In this document: positions 24,371 through 32,531 of the stretch, in pieces
Numbering within the stretch: position 1 is the first letter of the stretch
How the letters are laid out: every line of letters starts with the position of its first letter
Source of the DNA: an uncultured Oxalobacteraceae bacterium
Lineage (GTDB): Bacteria; Pseudomonadota; Gammaproteobacteria; Burkholderiales; Burkholderiaceae
Assembly (NCBI GenBank): GCA_946479255.1
Contig: CAMLFK010000001.1
Span: 20,145-84,144 of the forward strand
Reading direction: 5' to 3'
Length of the DNA: 64,000 nt
Program-made: the position numbers and the translations under genes
Notes under the pieces: model-generated
Seen by the model: only the letters and a program-made list of their open reading frames with translations
Databases searched by the model: none
Told to the model about the DNA's origin: nothing

Positions 24371-24844
24371 ATGAATCACGCGCTCGATCCCGATTACCCC
24401 ACGAATGCGAGTACCACCAATCTTGAATGGGGTACCGATGCCGAGCGCTACGCCATCCATCGAACCAACGAAGCGACGAAAGAGGCCGGAGAGCCCTCGC
24501 GGGAGAACCACCGGGGCGACTTGATACGCGCGCCTGACGCCACTGAACATACCGAACACTGGGAGCACTTCGACGAGCCGAATTTCGGCGAGCCGACCGA
24601 GTTTGTCTGGGTCGAAATGGATTCACTGTCGAGCCTGGATGTCTTCGGTGATGTGTTCGAGATGTCAGACCTACTCTACGGCATGCCTTCGATCGGCGGC
24701 AGCCCATGGGGACCATTTTTGCCCGAGATTGGCCCGGACAGCCTTACGCCCCCGGCCGGCGAAATGACCGCCAGCGAGATTCCGGTGACTCTGGTCGGCA
24801 GCCCGTTTGGCGCGCAAGAATATTCGGAATTCATGTTCATGTGA
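24371..24844 (+). CDS. Acidic orphan protein, unknown function
   Basis: 157 residues, strongly acidic, no signal peptide or membrane segment. An AAGG-type site precedes the ATG. The N-terminal part (NASTTNLEWGTDAERYAIHRTNEATKEAG) faintly recalls the last strand-helix of HNH endonucleases (NLxWxT...E-N), but no HNH histidines are present, so this is only a hint. The C-terminal half is Pro/Gly-rich (IGGSPWGPFLPEIGPDSLTPP) and ends in EYSEFMFM. A strong terminator follows 30 bp later, which supports a real transcript. The neighbourhood is AT-richer and looks accessory. Confidence 0.6.
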   Translation: MNHALDPDYPTNASTTNLEWGTDAERYAIHRTNEATKEAGEPSRENHRGDLIRAPDATEHTEHWEHFDEPNFGEPTEFVWVEMDSLSSLDVFGDVFEMSDLLYGMPSIGGSPWGPFLPEIGPDSLTPPAGEMTASEIPVTLVGSPFGAQEYSEFMFM

Positions 24845-24873
24845 CGCGCTACGCCTATACCAGCACCAGCGAA

Positions 24874-24900
24874 ACCGCCCGTCCTACGGCGGTTTTTTTT
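24874..24900 (+). terminator. Rho-independent terminator
   Basis: ACCGCC (24874-24879) pairs with GGCGGT (24888-24893) around an 8-nt loop, followed by a run of T to 24900. It closes the unit ending with the acidic orphan gene. Confidence 0.85.
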
Positions 24901-25012
24901 CACCTTTATTTCTAATATGCATAGCATCGATTCCTACTTTTTCTATGCCATACTGGCAATGATTCATTGAGGACACGTTCTTTATAACGCATCGCTGAGG
25001 TATCGACGCCAC

Positions 25013-26725
25013 ATGAAACAAATCGCCCTACTTGCGGCCTTGCTGGCCATTTTCCCGCTGGCGGGAACAGCCGGCGCAGCCACTGCGGCAGCCGCGAAAG
25101 CCACCCAGTCACCGGAACAGCAGGTCGACGCTCTGTTCGCCCAATGGAAGCAGCCAGGCATGCCGGGCGCCGTGGTCGGGGTCATCCGCGATGGCAAGCT
25201 GGTGCTGAGCAAAGGCTATGGCCTGGCCGACATCGAGAACAAGGTGCCGATGACGCCGTCGACGGCCTTCATCGTCGGCTCCAATTCCAAGCAGTTCACC
25301 GCGTTCGCCATTCACCTGCTTGCGCAGGACGGCAAGTTGTCGCTGGACGACGATATCCGCAAGTACGTGCCTGAAGTGCCGGATTTCGGCAAAACCATCA
25401 CGATCCGCCACCTGCTGCACCATACCAGCGGCTTGCGGGATTATTTCGAATTGATGATGCTGGCAGGTGGACGCACGGACGATGTCAGCACGATGGAATA
25501 TGGGATGACCCTGGTGGAACGCCAGCGCGCGCTCAACTTCGAGTCCGGCCAGGAAAACTCGTACAGCAACACCGGCTATTTGCTGCTCGGGCAAATCGTC
25601 CAGCGGGTCTCGGGCAAGCCGCTGGCTATCTTTGCGCGCGAGCGCATTTTCGAGCCGCTCGGAATGAAACACACGCGCTTCCTGCAAGGCTACGGCACCC
25701 TCGTGCCGGCCCGCGCACTGTCATACCTGGCTACCGCGGACGGCGGCTACGACTATGTGGCGGTGGGCGATTCGGCCGATGGCGCGGGCGGCGCGGTGTC
25801 GACGCTCGGCGACCTGGCCTTGTGGGATCGTAATTTCTATGACGGACGTGTGGGCGGCAAGGCGCTGGTCGAGCGCATGCAGGCCAACGGCGTGCTCAAT
25901 AACGGCGCGCCGACCAGCTTCGCATCGGGCCTGATGGTGAATGCCCACCGCGACAGGCGGGTGGTCGAGCATGGCGGCACGATCGGCGGCTTTCAAACCC
26001 AGCTGGCCCGCTTTCCCGACCAGCGCTTCTCGGTGATCGTGTTGGGCAATGCGTCCGACCTGAACCTGTGGGGGACCGTCCGCAAAATTGCCGACATTTA
26101 CCTGGACCCGCAACCGGCCGCAGCGCCCACCGCACCCATGGTGCCACGGAAGCTGTTCAAGGAGGTCGGGGTCGATCCGGCCCGCCTGGACGCGCTGGCC
26201 GGCTTTTATGCCCTGTCGCCGGAGGTCGGGATCACCTTCACGAAGGAGAACGGCGGCCTGATGGCGAAGGGGACGGGGTGGCCCAAAGTGCCCGTGTTTG
26301 CCTACGGCGAACGCGCCTTCTTCGCCAAGGCGATCGATTCCCAGTTCACCTTCGACCCACCCGGCCCGGATGGCGTCGTGGCCGGCGGGGTCTTGCATCA
26401 GGGTGGGCGCGACATGCCTGCAAGGCGCGCCGTGCGTGCGGTGCAATCGAACGACGCGCTGAAAAAGTTCGAAGGCGATTTCTATAGCGACGAGCTGCGC
26501 CTGGTGTACTCGGTGGCCCTCAAGGACGGCGCCCTGGTGCTGGCTTACCCGCGCGGCTCGGTACCGCTGGATGTGAAGGACAAGGACACGTTTGCCGCCG
26601 GATTCCCGTTCGGGGACCTCAAGTACCAGTGCAACTCGCAAGATGGCTGCAGCGGTTTTACGGTAGGTACCGAGCGGGCGCGTAACGTGCAGTTCAAGCG
26701 AGTGGCGCTCAAGAGCGGCCGATGA
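25013..26725 (+). CDS. Serine hydrolase of the beta-lactamase class C / PBP-like family
   Basis: 570 residues with a signal peptide (MKQIALLAALLAIFPLAGTAGAA). The three active-site motifs are intact: S90-N-S-K93 (SxxK), Y184-S-N186 (YxN) and H320-G-G (the KTG equivalent used by esterase EstB and D-amino-peptidases). Residues 35-365 form this domain. Residues about 385-570 form an extra beta-rich C-terminal part, as in many long family members (DUF3471-like). The family includes beta-lactamases, peptidases and esterases, so the substrate cannot be told. The H-G-G form and the length argue against a dedicated AmpC. It acts in the periplasm. It ends convergently with the BLUF gene, overlapping by 17 bp. 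Confidence 0.88.
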   Translation: MKQIALLAALLAIFPLAGTAGAATAAAAKATQSPEQQVDALFAQWKQPGMPGAVVGVIRDGKLVLSKGYGLADIENKVPMTPSTAFIVGSNSKQFTAFAIHLLAQDGKLSLDDDIRKYVPEVPDFGKTITIRHLLHHTSGLRDYFELMMLAGGRTDDVSTMEYGMTLVERQRALNFESGQENSYSNTGYLLLGQIVQRVSGKPLAIFARERIFEPLGMKHTRFLQGYGTLVPARALSYLATADGGYDYVAVGDSADGAGGAVSTLGDLALWDRNFYDGRVGGKALVERMQANGVLNNGAPTSFASGLMVNAHRDRRVVEHGGTIGGFQTQLARFPDQRFSVIVLGNASDLNLWGTVRKIADIYLDPQPAAAPTAPMVPRKLFKEVGVDPARLDALAGFYALSPEVGITFTKENGGLMAKGTGWPKVPVFAYGERAFFAKAIDSQFTFDPPGPDGVVAGGVLHQGGRDMPARRAVRAVQSNDALKKFEGDFYSDELRLVYSVALKDGALVLAYPRGSVPLDVKDKDTFAAGFPFGDLKYQCNSQDGCSGFTVGTERARNVQFKRVALKSGR

Positions 26726-27134
26726 TCGCGGCGGCGGCGATCAGGTCGTCCACCAGCGCCATCGCGTTCTTGCCCGACATGGCGTGCGGGTCCAGGCCCG
26801 GCATCTCGGAAAAGCGCAGCATGATCGACGGATTCACCTTGGCCAGGTTGACATGGCCCATGGTCCAGCAGGCGTATTTGCGCTCGGTGATCTCGTCGTA
26901 GTGCAGCAGGATCACATCGCTGTGGCGGGCGTCTTGCATGATCTTTGCGTACAGCGCATTGACTTTCTCGCGCCCGCCTTCGATCACCTGCATGAACGAT
27001 TTGTCGCTATGGCAGAGAATGCCGGTAATCCCCTGGCGGGGATTATTTACATGCGACTGCTGCATGATCGAATGGATCACATCAGCCGGCACATCGCCGT
27101 TGACCCGGCTGGCGTATAACAGACGAACGAGCAT
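26709..27134 (-). CDS. BLUF-domain blue-light sensor
   Basis: 141 residues. The BLUF fold fills residues 1-95 with the flavin-site residues in place: Y7 (RLLYAS), the Asn in HVNNPRQGITG, Q49 (SFMQVIEG), and W90/M92 (ACWTMGHV). These make the light-sensitive Tyr-Gln-flavin network of AppA/PixD-type photoreceptors. The remaining 45 residues are helical, as in short single-domain BLUF proteins that signal by protein contact. It lies 25 bp downstream of folE on the same strand, so the two probably share a transcript. The output partner is not visible. Confidence 0.92.
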   Translation of the reverse strand: MLVRLLYASRVNGDVPADVIHSIMQQSHVNNPRQGITGILCHSDKSFMQVIEGGREKVNALYAKIMQDARHSDVILLHYDEITERKYACWTMGHVNLAKVNPSIMLRFSEMPGLDPHAMSGKNAMALVDDLIAAAAIIGRS

Positions 27135-27159
27135 GGCAGCCTCCTGGAAAGGTGATCGG

Positions 27160-27867
27160 TTAGCGCTTGATCAGCGAAAGGAATTCACGGCGCAGCGATT
27201 TGTCCTTCAAGAACGAACCGTGCATGACGCTGTTGATCATCTTGGCGTCCATGTCCTTGACCCCGCGCCATTGCATGCAAAAGTGGTCGGCTTCCATCAC
27301 CACCGCCAGCCCGTCCGGCTGCATCTTTTCCTGCAACAGGTCGGCCAGCTGCACCACGGCTTCTTCCTGAATCTGCGGACGGCCCATGACCCACTGCGCG
27401 ATCCTTGCGTACTTGGACAAGCCAATCAGGTTTGAGTGCTCATTGGGCATGACGCCGATCCACACCTTGCCGATCACCGGGCACAGGTGATGCGAGCAGG
27501 CGCTGCGCACCGTGATCGGGCCGACGATCATCAGCTCGTTCAGGTGCGACACATTGGGAAACTCGGTCACCGGCGGCATCGGCACATAGCGCCCGCCAAA
27601 GACTTCGTTGATGAACATCTTGGCGACGCGGCGGCCGGTGTCCTGCGTGTTGTGGTCGCTTTGGGTGTCGATCACCAGGCTTTCCAGCACGCCCTGCAGC
27701 TTGGCGCTGACTTCGTCCAGCAGCTGGTCCAGCTCGCCCGGCTCGATGAAGTCGGCGATATTGTCGTTGGCGTGGAAGCGCGTCTTGCTGGCAGTCAGGC
27801 GCTGGCGGATGCGCTCAGAGACCGGCACGGTAACTGGCTGATAGCCGGATGTCGGGTCAGTGGGCAT
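27160..27867 (-). CDS. folE: GTP cyclohydrolase I
   Basis: 235 residues. It converts GTP to 7,8-dihydroneopterin triphosphate, the first step of tetrahydrofolate and pterin synthesis. The zinc ligands match those of E. coli: C124 and H127 in RSACSHHLCP, and C197 in ADHFCMQW. Other family motifs are GLSKYARIAQWV and QDTGRRVAKMF. The N-terminal 45 residues are a variable extension. The gene leads a probable two-gene operon with the BLUF photoreceptor. No other folate gene is next to it, so it may be a second, regulated copy. Confidence 0.95.
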   Translation of the reverse strand: MPTDPTSGYQPVTVPVSERIRQRLTASKTRFHANDNIADFIEPGELDQLLDEVSAKLQGVLESLVIDTQSDHNTQDTGRRVAKMFINEVFGGRYVPMPPVTEFPNVSHLNELMIVGPITVRSACSHHLCPVIGKVWIGVMPNEHSNLIGLSKYARIAQWVMGRPQIQEEAVVQLADLLQEKMQPDGLAVVMEADHFCMQWRGVKDMDAKMINSVMHGSFLKDKSLRREFLSLIKR

Positions 27868-27907
27868 GCTTTAAATCCTGGTCGAGAGTGGCGATAACAT
27901 GCCCGGA

Positions 27908-28714
27908 TTATAGCTTGGCGTGGCTTTCCTGGCCGAAAGCGAACCCTTCAAGGACTTGAAAACGCCAGCGCCGCTCATCGTTTCCGCCGCCCCACATAAT
28001 CTCGGCACGGCCGCACAATTCCAGGACGTCGCCCTTGTCGAAGTCCATGAACAGCAGCGCGGCGCGCTCGTCGACCAGCAGGTTGCCGAGGGTATTGAAA
28101 TAGCGGTTGCCCTTGTAGTCCGGGATGGTCAAGGTGTCGCCCTCGACCTGTACAAAGCCGGCAGGGCCGCCGCGATGCGAGATGTCCACGCCATGCTCGC
28201 GCCCGCTGGTGGCGACAAAAAAGGTATCGGCCGCCCCAATCATGGCCCGTGCGGCCTTGTCCAGACCGGCAAATGAACTTTCGGCCCGCGCTTGCGCCAG
28301 CAGCGGCGCCTGGCGCACGCGGATGTATTGCGGGCAGTTGCCGAAGCTTTGCTGCACGGCCACCGTCAGCACGCCGCCTTCATTGCTGGTTACCAGTCCG
28401 TTGGCGCGGTTGCGGCGGCGCGTGCCGAACTCCAGGCCGAGCAGGCCGATGGCCTCGCCCGGCGCCAGTCCATCGATGCCATGACCAGCAATGCGCAAGG
28501 TGTTGGCGTCGGGACTGGTGACAAAGCCGGGCGGCCCGCTCAGCACGCGAGCGCGCGGTGCGCCATCGGCATCGCGGGTGCCGGCGAACATGAGGGGCAG
28601 CACGGCGAAGAAGGCGCGGTGCTGGTCCGGCATGTAGTCACGGATGGCGCCGCCCGCTCCGATCACGCCGGCCAAGGCCTGGGCGCGCAGCTCGCCCGGA
28701 TGGAAGGGATTCAT
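27908..28714 (-). CDS. Pyridoxamine 5'-phosphate oxidase family flavoprotein
   Basis: 268 residues, cytoplasmic. The split-barrel flavin-binding fold is suggested by FFAVLPLMFAGTRDADGAPRARVLSGPPGF, DISHRGGPAGFVQVEGDTLTIPDYKGN and NLLVDERAALLFMDF. This is the long PPOX-class form, often described as FMN- or haem-binding proteins of unknown substrate, rather than PdxH. The start overlaps the GST stop in an ATGA, so the two are translationally coupled and divergent from a LysR regulator. A detoxification or redox role is suggested by this context only. Confidence 0.85.
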   Translation of the reverse strand: MNPFHPGELRAQALAGVIGAGGAIRDYMPDQHRAFFAVLPLMFAGTRDADGAPRARVLSGPPGFVTSPDANTLRIAGHGIDGLAPGEAIGLLGLEFGTRRRNRANGLVTSNEGGVLTVAVQQSFGNCPQYIRVRQAPLLAQARAESSFAGLDKAARAMIGAADTFFVATSGREHGVDISHRGGPAGFVQVEGDTLTIPDYKGNRYFNTLGNLLVDERAALLFMDFDKGDVLELCGRAEIMWGGGNDERRWRFQVLEGFAFGQESHAKL

Positions 28715-29328
28715 GATGCGGACTGCGGCATGGCCACGAAGCCAGGCAGCGCTTCAACCCGCGCCAGCCAGGCACGCACGGCGCCGAATGGTTCGAGCGT
28801 GATCCCGCCTTCCGGTGCGCGCGCCACGTAGGCGTAGCAGGCCAGGTCGGCGATGGTGGCGTGCTTGGTGGCGAGATACTGGCGCGTGGCCAGGTGCGCG
28901 TCCATGAACGCCAGCAAGCGCTCGGCGATACGCTGGGCGGTGGGCAGGTCGATCGGCCGCTGGAACAGAATGGCGGCGCGCGCGGCGGCCGGTCCGGATG
29001 CCAGTTCGCCGGAGGCGATCGACAGCCAGCGCTGGACGGCGGCGGCGCCTTCAGCGTCATCCGGCAGCCATTGGCTGCCCCACTGGCCGCCGGACGCGTA
29101 GCGCTTGCACAGGTAAACCAGGATGGCGGTGCTGTCGGCAATGGTGACCTCGCCGTCCTGCAGCACCGGGATCTGGCCGAAGGGGTTCAGCGCGCGAAAA
29201 GCTTCCGTGGCACGCACCGCGGCGCCCGCCTCCACGTATTCAAACGGCAGCTTCAGCATGCGCAGCAGCAGTTCAACGCGGTGGACGTGGCCGGAAACTT
29301 TGAGACCGTGCAGGGTAATGGCGTTCAT
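28711..29328 (-). CDS. Glutathione S-transferase
   Basis: 205 residues from the ATG at 29328, with AAGGAG upstream. The thioredoxin-like N-terminal domain reads MNAITLHGLKVSGHVHRVELLLRMLKLPFEYV, with the substrate-loop PFGQIPVLQDGEVTIADSTAI containing the cis-Pro and the E/D-S glutathione contact. The C-terminal helical domain has the conserved TIADLACYAYV. Cytoplasmic; the typical reaction is conjugation of glutathione to electrophiles. Coupled to the PPOX gene and divergent from a LysR gene, which probably regulates both. Confidence 0.93.
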   Translation of the reverse strand: MNAITLHGLKVSGHVHRVELLLRMLKLPFEYVEAGAAVRATEAFRALNPFGQIPVLQDGEVTIADSTAILVYLCKRYASGGQWGSQWLPDDAEGAAAVQRWLSIASGELASGPAAARAAILFQRPIDLPTAQRIAERLLAFMDAHLATRQYLATKHATIADLACYAYVARAPEGGITLEPFGAVRAWLARVEALPGFVAMPQSAS

Positions 29329-29428
29329 GAGAGCTCCTTGTTGTAAGTAAGTCCATGGTAGGCATTTCATCCATTAACGTAAATAATGATAATCTGCAAA
29401 ACATTATTTCAAAAACTGGAAGAATCCC

Positions 29429-30325
29429 GTGGACCGTATCGACGAGCTGCAAGTGTTTGTCGCCATCCTCGACGCCGGCAGTTTGAATGGGGCGGCGCGC
29501 CGCCTCGGACGTTCGTCGCCGGCCGTCACGCGCGCGCTCGCAAGCGTGGAAGAGCGCATGGGCGTGCGCCTGATCGAGCGCACCACGCGCAAGCTGATGC
29601 CGACCGACGCCGGCGTGCGGCTGGGCGAGATGGCGCGGCGTGTGCTGCTTGACTATGAACAAGCGGTCGGAGAAGCCCAGCCCGACGGTCCGCTGCGCGG
29701 CAAGCTGCGCATCACCGCGCCGCATGTGTTCGGGCGGCGCCACCTGTCGCCGGCGGTGATCGAGTTCCTCGACCTGCATCCGGGCTTGCAGGTGGAGATG
29801 GTGTTCAACGACCGTAATATGGACCTGATCGAACACGGGCTGGACCTGGCGCTGCGGATCGGCCACCTGCCCGATACCAGCATGGTGGCACGCCAGCTGG
29901 GCACCGTGCGCCGCGTGCTGCTGGCCAGCCCGGCCTACCTGGCGCGTGCGGGCAGTCCGGAGTCGCCAGCCGCGTTAAGCGGGCATGCGCTGATCTTCAG
30001 CAGCGCCGCGCGCACCGTGCCGGAATGGCGCTTTCGCCATGAGGGACGCGAGCTGAACGTCAAACTCGATCCGCGCCTGGTCGTCAACGAGGTCGATGCC
30101 GCCGTGATGGCGGTGATGGCCGGCCGCGGCATTGGCCGGCACCTGTCCTACCAGGTGACCGACCAACTGGCCGACGGTTCGCTGGTGCGCCTGCTGCCGG
30201 ACTACGAGCCGGCGCCGCTGCCGGTGCACCTGGTGATGCAGAGCGGACGCTACCTGCCGCCGCGCCTGCGCGCGCTGGTCGATTTTTTGGTCGAACGCCT
30301 GTCCGCGCTGCCGGTATTGCGTTAG
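29429..30325 (+). CDS. LysR-family transcriptional regulator
   Basis: 298 residues from a GTG. The N-terminal helix-turn-helix (MDRIDELQVFVAILDAGSLNGAARRLGRSSPAVTRALASVE) and the wing (RTTRKLMPTDAG) are typical. The effector domain begins near residue 90 (GKLRITAPHVFGRRHLSPAVIEFL) and belongs to the AaeR/DmlR-like branch. It is divergently transcribed from the GST-PPOX pair with a 100-bp gap, the classical LysR layout, so it likely controls that pair. The inducer is not deducible. Its stop overlaps the convergent lipoprotein gene by 4 bp. Confidence 0.93.
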   Translation: MDRIDELQVFVAILDAGSLNGAARRLGRSSPAVTRALASVEERMGVRLIERTTRKLMPTDAGVRLGEMARRVLLDYEQAVGEAQPDGPLRGKLRITAPHVFGRRHLSPAVIEFLDLHPGLQVEMVFNDRNMDLIEHGLDLALRIGHLPDTSMVARQLGTVRRVLLASPAYLARAGSPESPAALSGHALIFSSAARTVPEWRFRHEGRELNVKLDPRLVVNEVDAAVMAVMAGRGIGRHLSYQVTDQLADGSLVRLLPDYEPAPLPVHLVMQSGRYLPPRLRALVDFLVERLSALPVLR

Positions 30326-30744
30326 CGCGCGAGCGGCGCCCCGCCCTGTCCTTGCGACTGCGGCACGCAGCGTCCGGCGTTACAGACGGCGCCGGGATCG
30401 GTGACCATGGAGCAGGTCGACATCATGCCTTCGCGCGCATCGCTGGCGCGCCGCTGCTCCGCCAATTCCGCGCCCAGCTGGCCCAGGCGGGCGCTGTCGC
30501 TGCGCTTGGTGGAATAGGCCACGTAGCGTTCCGGGCCGCCGCAGGCTTTATGCCCATAGGCCAGCGTGCGGCATTGCGCGCTGCTGTCGCAGGGCGCGTC
30601 GCCGATTTCTTTGGTGATGCGCTCCGCCACGCCCGGTACGGCCGCGATGGGCTGGGCGGGTTCGCTGCTGCAGGCCGCTCCGGCAAACGCAATCAGCCCG
30701 GCCGAGCACAGGCGCAGGATCTTCGATGAGATAGGTGTTTTCAT
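30322..30744 (-). CDS. Cys-rich exported (possible lipo-)protein, unknown function
   Basis: 140 residues. An export signal (ILRLCSAGLIAFAGAACSS) ends in a cysteine that could be lipidated, but the lipobox (AGAAC) is poor. Mature conserved-looking parts are GDAPCDSSAQCRTLAYGHKACGGPERYVAYSTK and STCSMVTDPGAVCNAGRCVP, with six cysteines that could form disulphides. The pattern C-x5-QC...ACGGP...C-x7-VC-x3-RC reminds me of small exported proteins in other Gram-negatives without known function. Convergent with the LysR gene and 45 bp downstream of the SnoaL-like gene. Confidence 0.75.
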   Translation of the reverse strand: MKTPISSKILRLCSAGLIAFAGAACSSEPAQPIAAVPGVAERITKEIGDAPCDSSAQCRTLAYGHKACGGPERYVAYSTKRSDSARLGQLGAELAEQRRASDAREGMMSTCSMVTDPGAVCNAGRCVPQSQGQGGAPLAR

Positions 30745-30789
30745 GCGCCGATCATCCCCCGGCGCTACAAAACTGGCAAGGCACGCACG

Positions 30790-31209
30790 CTAGGAGACGA
30801 AGGTCAACGGCACGACGCCGATCTGCTGGAGCACGCCAAGGCGGTCCGCCTGCAGCCAGGCGCGTACGATGCGGCCGTCGCGCAGCTGGTAGATCACATT
30901 GCCTTCCTGATTGACCTCGGCATGGCTGGGCCGGATGCCGACGAAGCTGCCGCCATGGATGGCGTGGAAGGTCCAGCGCACGGCGACCTTGTCGCCCTCG
31001 CCGAACAGGTCTTGGATCTGAAAGCGCACGCCCGGAAAGCCGTTCAGTACCGTCTCGATCGTGGCGCGAAATTCGTGTGGCCCCCGCTCGCCGCGCGCGC
31101 CGATGAAGTCAGGCGCGATGATGGTCTCGAGCCGGTAAAGCTGGCCCGGGTTGATGCAGTCCTCATACAGCGCGCGCACCAGGGCCTTGTTGTCGTCGAC
31201 GGTGGTCAT
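30790..31209 (-). CDS. SnoaL/NTF2-like protein under a SoxR promoter
   Basis: 139 residues. The cone-shaped NTF2-like fold of the SnoaL (ester cyclase) branch is suggested by ALVRALYEDCINPG, FRATIETVLNGFPGVRFQIQDLFGEGDKVAVRWTFHAIHGG, NVIYQLRDGRIVRAWLQADRLGVLQQIG. Such proteins are cyclases, isomerases or of unknown role. Upstream and divergent is soxR, and a SoxR box sits in this gene's own promoter with 19-bp spacing, so it is a likely target of the redox sensor. GGAGG-type site before the ATG. Confidence 0.85.
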   Translation of the reverse strand: MTTVDDNKALVRALYEDCINPGQLYRLETIIAPDFIGARGERGPHEFRATIETVLNGFPGVRFQIQDLFGEGDKVAVRWTFHAIHGGSFVGIRPSHAEVNQEGNVIYQLRDGRIVRAWLQADRLGVLQQIGVVPLTFVS

Positions 31210-31244
31210 GGGTACCTCCTGGTAGTTGCAAATGATTGAAGCCG

Positions 31245-31275
31245 AGTGTAAAACCTCAACTTAACTTCAGGTCAA
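31245..31275 (-). promoter_or_regulatory. SoxR-controlled promoter with 19-bp spacer
   Basis: On the minus strand, -35 TTGACC (31275-31270) and -10 TACACT (31250-31245) are 19 bp apart, the overlong spacing used by MerR-family activators. CCTCAACTTAACTTCAGG at 31254-31271 matches the SoxR box CCTCAAGTTAACTTGAGG at 16 of 18 positions and is symmetric. It drives the SnoaL-like gene at 31209. Confidence 0.85.
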
Positions 31276-31285
31276 GAGGAAAATG

Positions 31286-31762
31286 ATGGCAAAACTGGAC
31301 CCGGCCGATATCGGACGGCAGCTCACGGTGGGCGAGGTGGCGCGCCGCAGCGGCGTCGCCGTATCGGCCCTGCACTTCTACGAGGCCAAGGGCCTGATCC
31401 GCAGCGCGCGCAGCGCGGGCCAGCAGCGCCGCTACGGCCGCGATGTGCTGCGGCGGGTGGCGGTCATCAAGGTGGCCCAGCGGATCGGCATTCCGCTCGC
31501 TTCGATCAGCGCCGCGCTGGCCTCGCTGCCGGATGGGCGCACGCCCACGGCGGCCGACTGGGCCCGGCTGTCCCAGTTGTGGCGCCGCGAACTCGACGAT
31601 CGCATCGCGCAGCTGACCGCCTTGCGCGACCAGCTGGACGACTGCATCGGCTGCGGCTGCCTGTCGATGGAAGTGTGCAAGCTGCGCAATCCCCTCGATC
31701 AACTGTCCGAACAGGGCAGCGGACCACAACGGGTGCTCAGTCAGACCGACTTCATTCCCTGA
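31286..31762 (+). CDS. soxR: Redox-sensitive transcriptional activator SoxR
   Basis: 158 residues from the second of two adjacent ATGs, chosen because AAGAGGA is then 5 bp away. MerR-type winged helix ([25 protein letters not shown]...[16 protein letters not shown]), a dimerisation helix, then the [2Fe-2S] cluster cysteines C120, C123, C125 and C131 (CIGCGC...VC), the exact SoxR spacing. The protein senses redox-cycling compounds or superoxide through cluster oxidation and untwists long-spacer promoters. No soxS exists beside it, as in most non-enteric bacteria, so it should act directly on targets such as the divergent SnoaL-like gene. Confidence 0.95.
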   Translation: MAKLDPADIGRQLTVGEVARRSGVAVSALHFYEAKGLIRSARSAGQQRRYGRDVLRRVAVIKVAQRIGIPLASISAALASLPDGRTPTAADWARLSQLWRRELDDRIAQLTALRDQLDDCIGCGCLSMEVCKLRNPLDQLSEQGSGPQRVLSQTDFIP

Positions 31763-31806
31763 GAACAATGTTGTATGATCCGCAATCACATCAATGGGAG
31801 AGCGAT

Positions 31807-32526
31807 TTGAAGCACGCGACACTGACGGTTCTGCTGGCCACACTGTGCAGCCAATCAACATTGGCCCGCGCGCAGGAAGCAGCAGAGGAGCCGCTGCAAT
31901 CGGTCACCGTCAGCGGCGTCAGGGACCCGGCCATCGTGCCCTATGAAACCTTCCACGGCATGCTGTCGAAAGTGCGCAAAGTGGGCGCCGACAAGGTCGA
32001 CGTGGTGGTGCGGGTATCGGCGAAGGAAACCAGGCTGCCCGTGCCCGGACTGGAGATCGCACTCCAGGGCGAGCAAACCTTCCAGAAGCTGGCGCTGTCG
32101 CCGGACGGCTTGCTCGACATTCCGGTCGACCCTGCCTTGCTGGCCGACAAAGCCTCCTTTGTCACCAACAAGAAGAAGGGCTCGCTGACGGGCGAGTTTT
32201 TCTTCATACCTAAAGTGCCGAGGGAAAACCTGCGCTACGCCGATATGGCGGCCAGTATCGCCGCAGCCAAGCGGGCCCTGGCTGAATTGATGCCCTGGTA
32301 CGTGCGCCTGATCGCGCCGTCGATCAAGCGGATGAGCATCTGCTACCCCGACGCGCAGCAAGTGGTCGGAGTGGCCGGGGCCATCAGCCGCCCGGCCAAC
32401 ATCAAGGAAACCAATATGCTCAACAAGCGGACCGTGTATTGCGCCCACTTCAGCGCCAGGGAAACCGAGGCGGCGCCGGACAGCGTGGTCACGGCGCCGG
32501 GCGACTGGACGCCGCTTTACCTGTAA
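31807..32526 (+). CDS. Conserved exported protein, unknown function
   Basis: 239 residues from a TTG start, supported by GGGAG 6 bp upstream and by a signal peptide that begins right there (LKHATLTVLLATLCSQSTLARAQ). The mature part has VTVSGVRDPAIVPYETFHGMLSKVRKVGADKVDVVVRVSAKE, then a beta-rich middle and a late pair of cysteines (MSICYPDA, RTVYCAHF). No domain recognised. The SGVRDP-xxx-PY motif near the N-terminus is similar to PYVRDPVDKSYRKM in the gene at 39349, a resemblance that may mark a small exported family. Convergent with the chemoreceptor gene, 5 bp apart. Confidence 0.75.
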   Translation: MKHATLTVLLATLCSQSTLARAQEAAEEPLQSVTVSGVRDPAIVPYETFHGMLSKVRKVGADKVDVVVRVSAKETRLPVPGLEIALQGEQTFQKLALSPDGLLDIPVDPALLADKASFVTNKKKGSLTGEFFFIPKVPRENLRYADMAASIAAAKRALAELMPWYVRLIAPSIKRMSICYPDAQQVVGVAGAISRPANIKETNMLNKRTVYCAHFSARETEAAPDSVVTAPGDWTPLYL

Positions 32527-32531
32527 GCGGC

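Noticed and set aside
25013..26725. Antibiotic-resistance beta-lactamase
   Set aside because: The motifs fit the wide class C/PBP-like family, but the protein is 570 residues with an extra C-terminal domain and an H-G-G third motif, so a resistance role is not supported.
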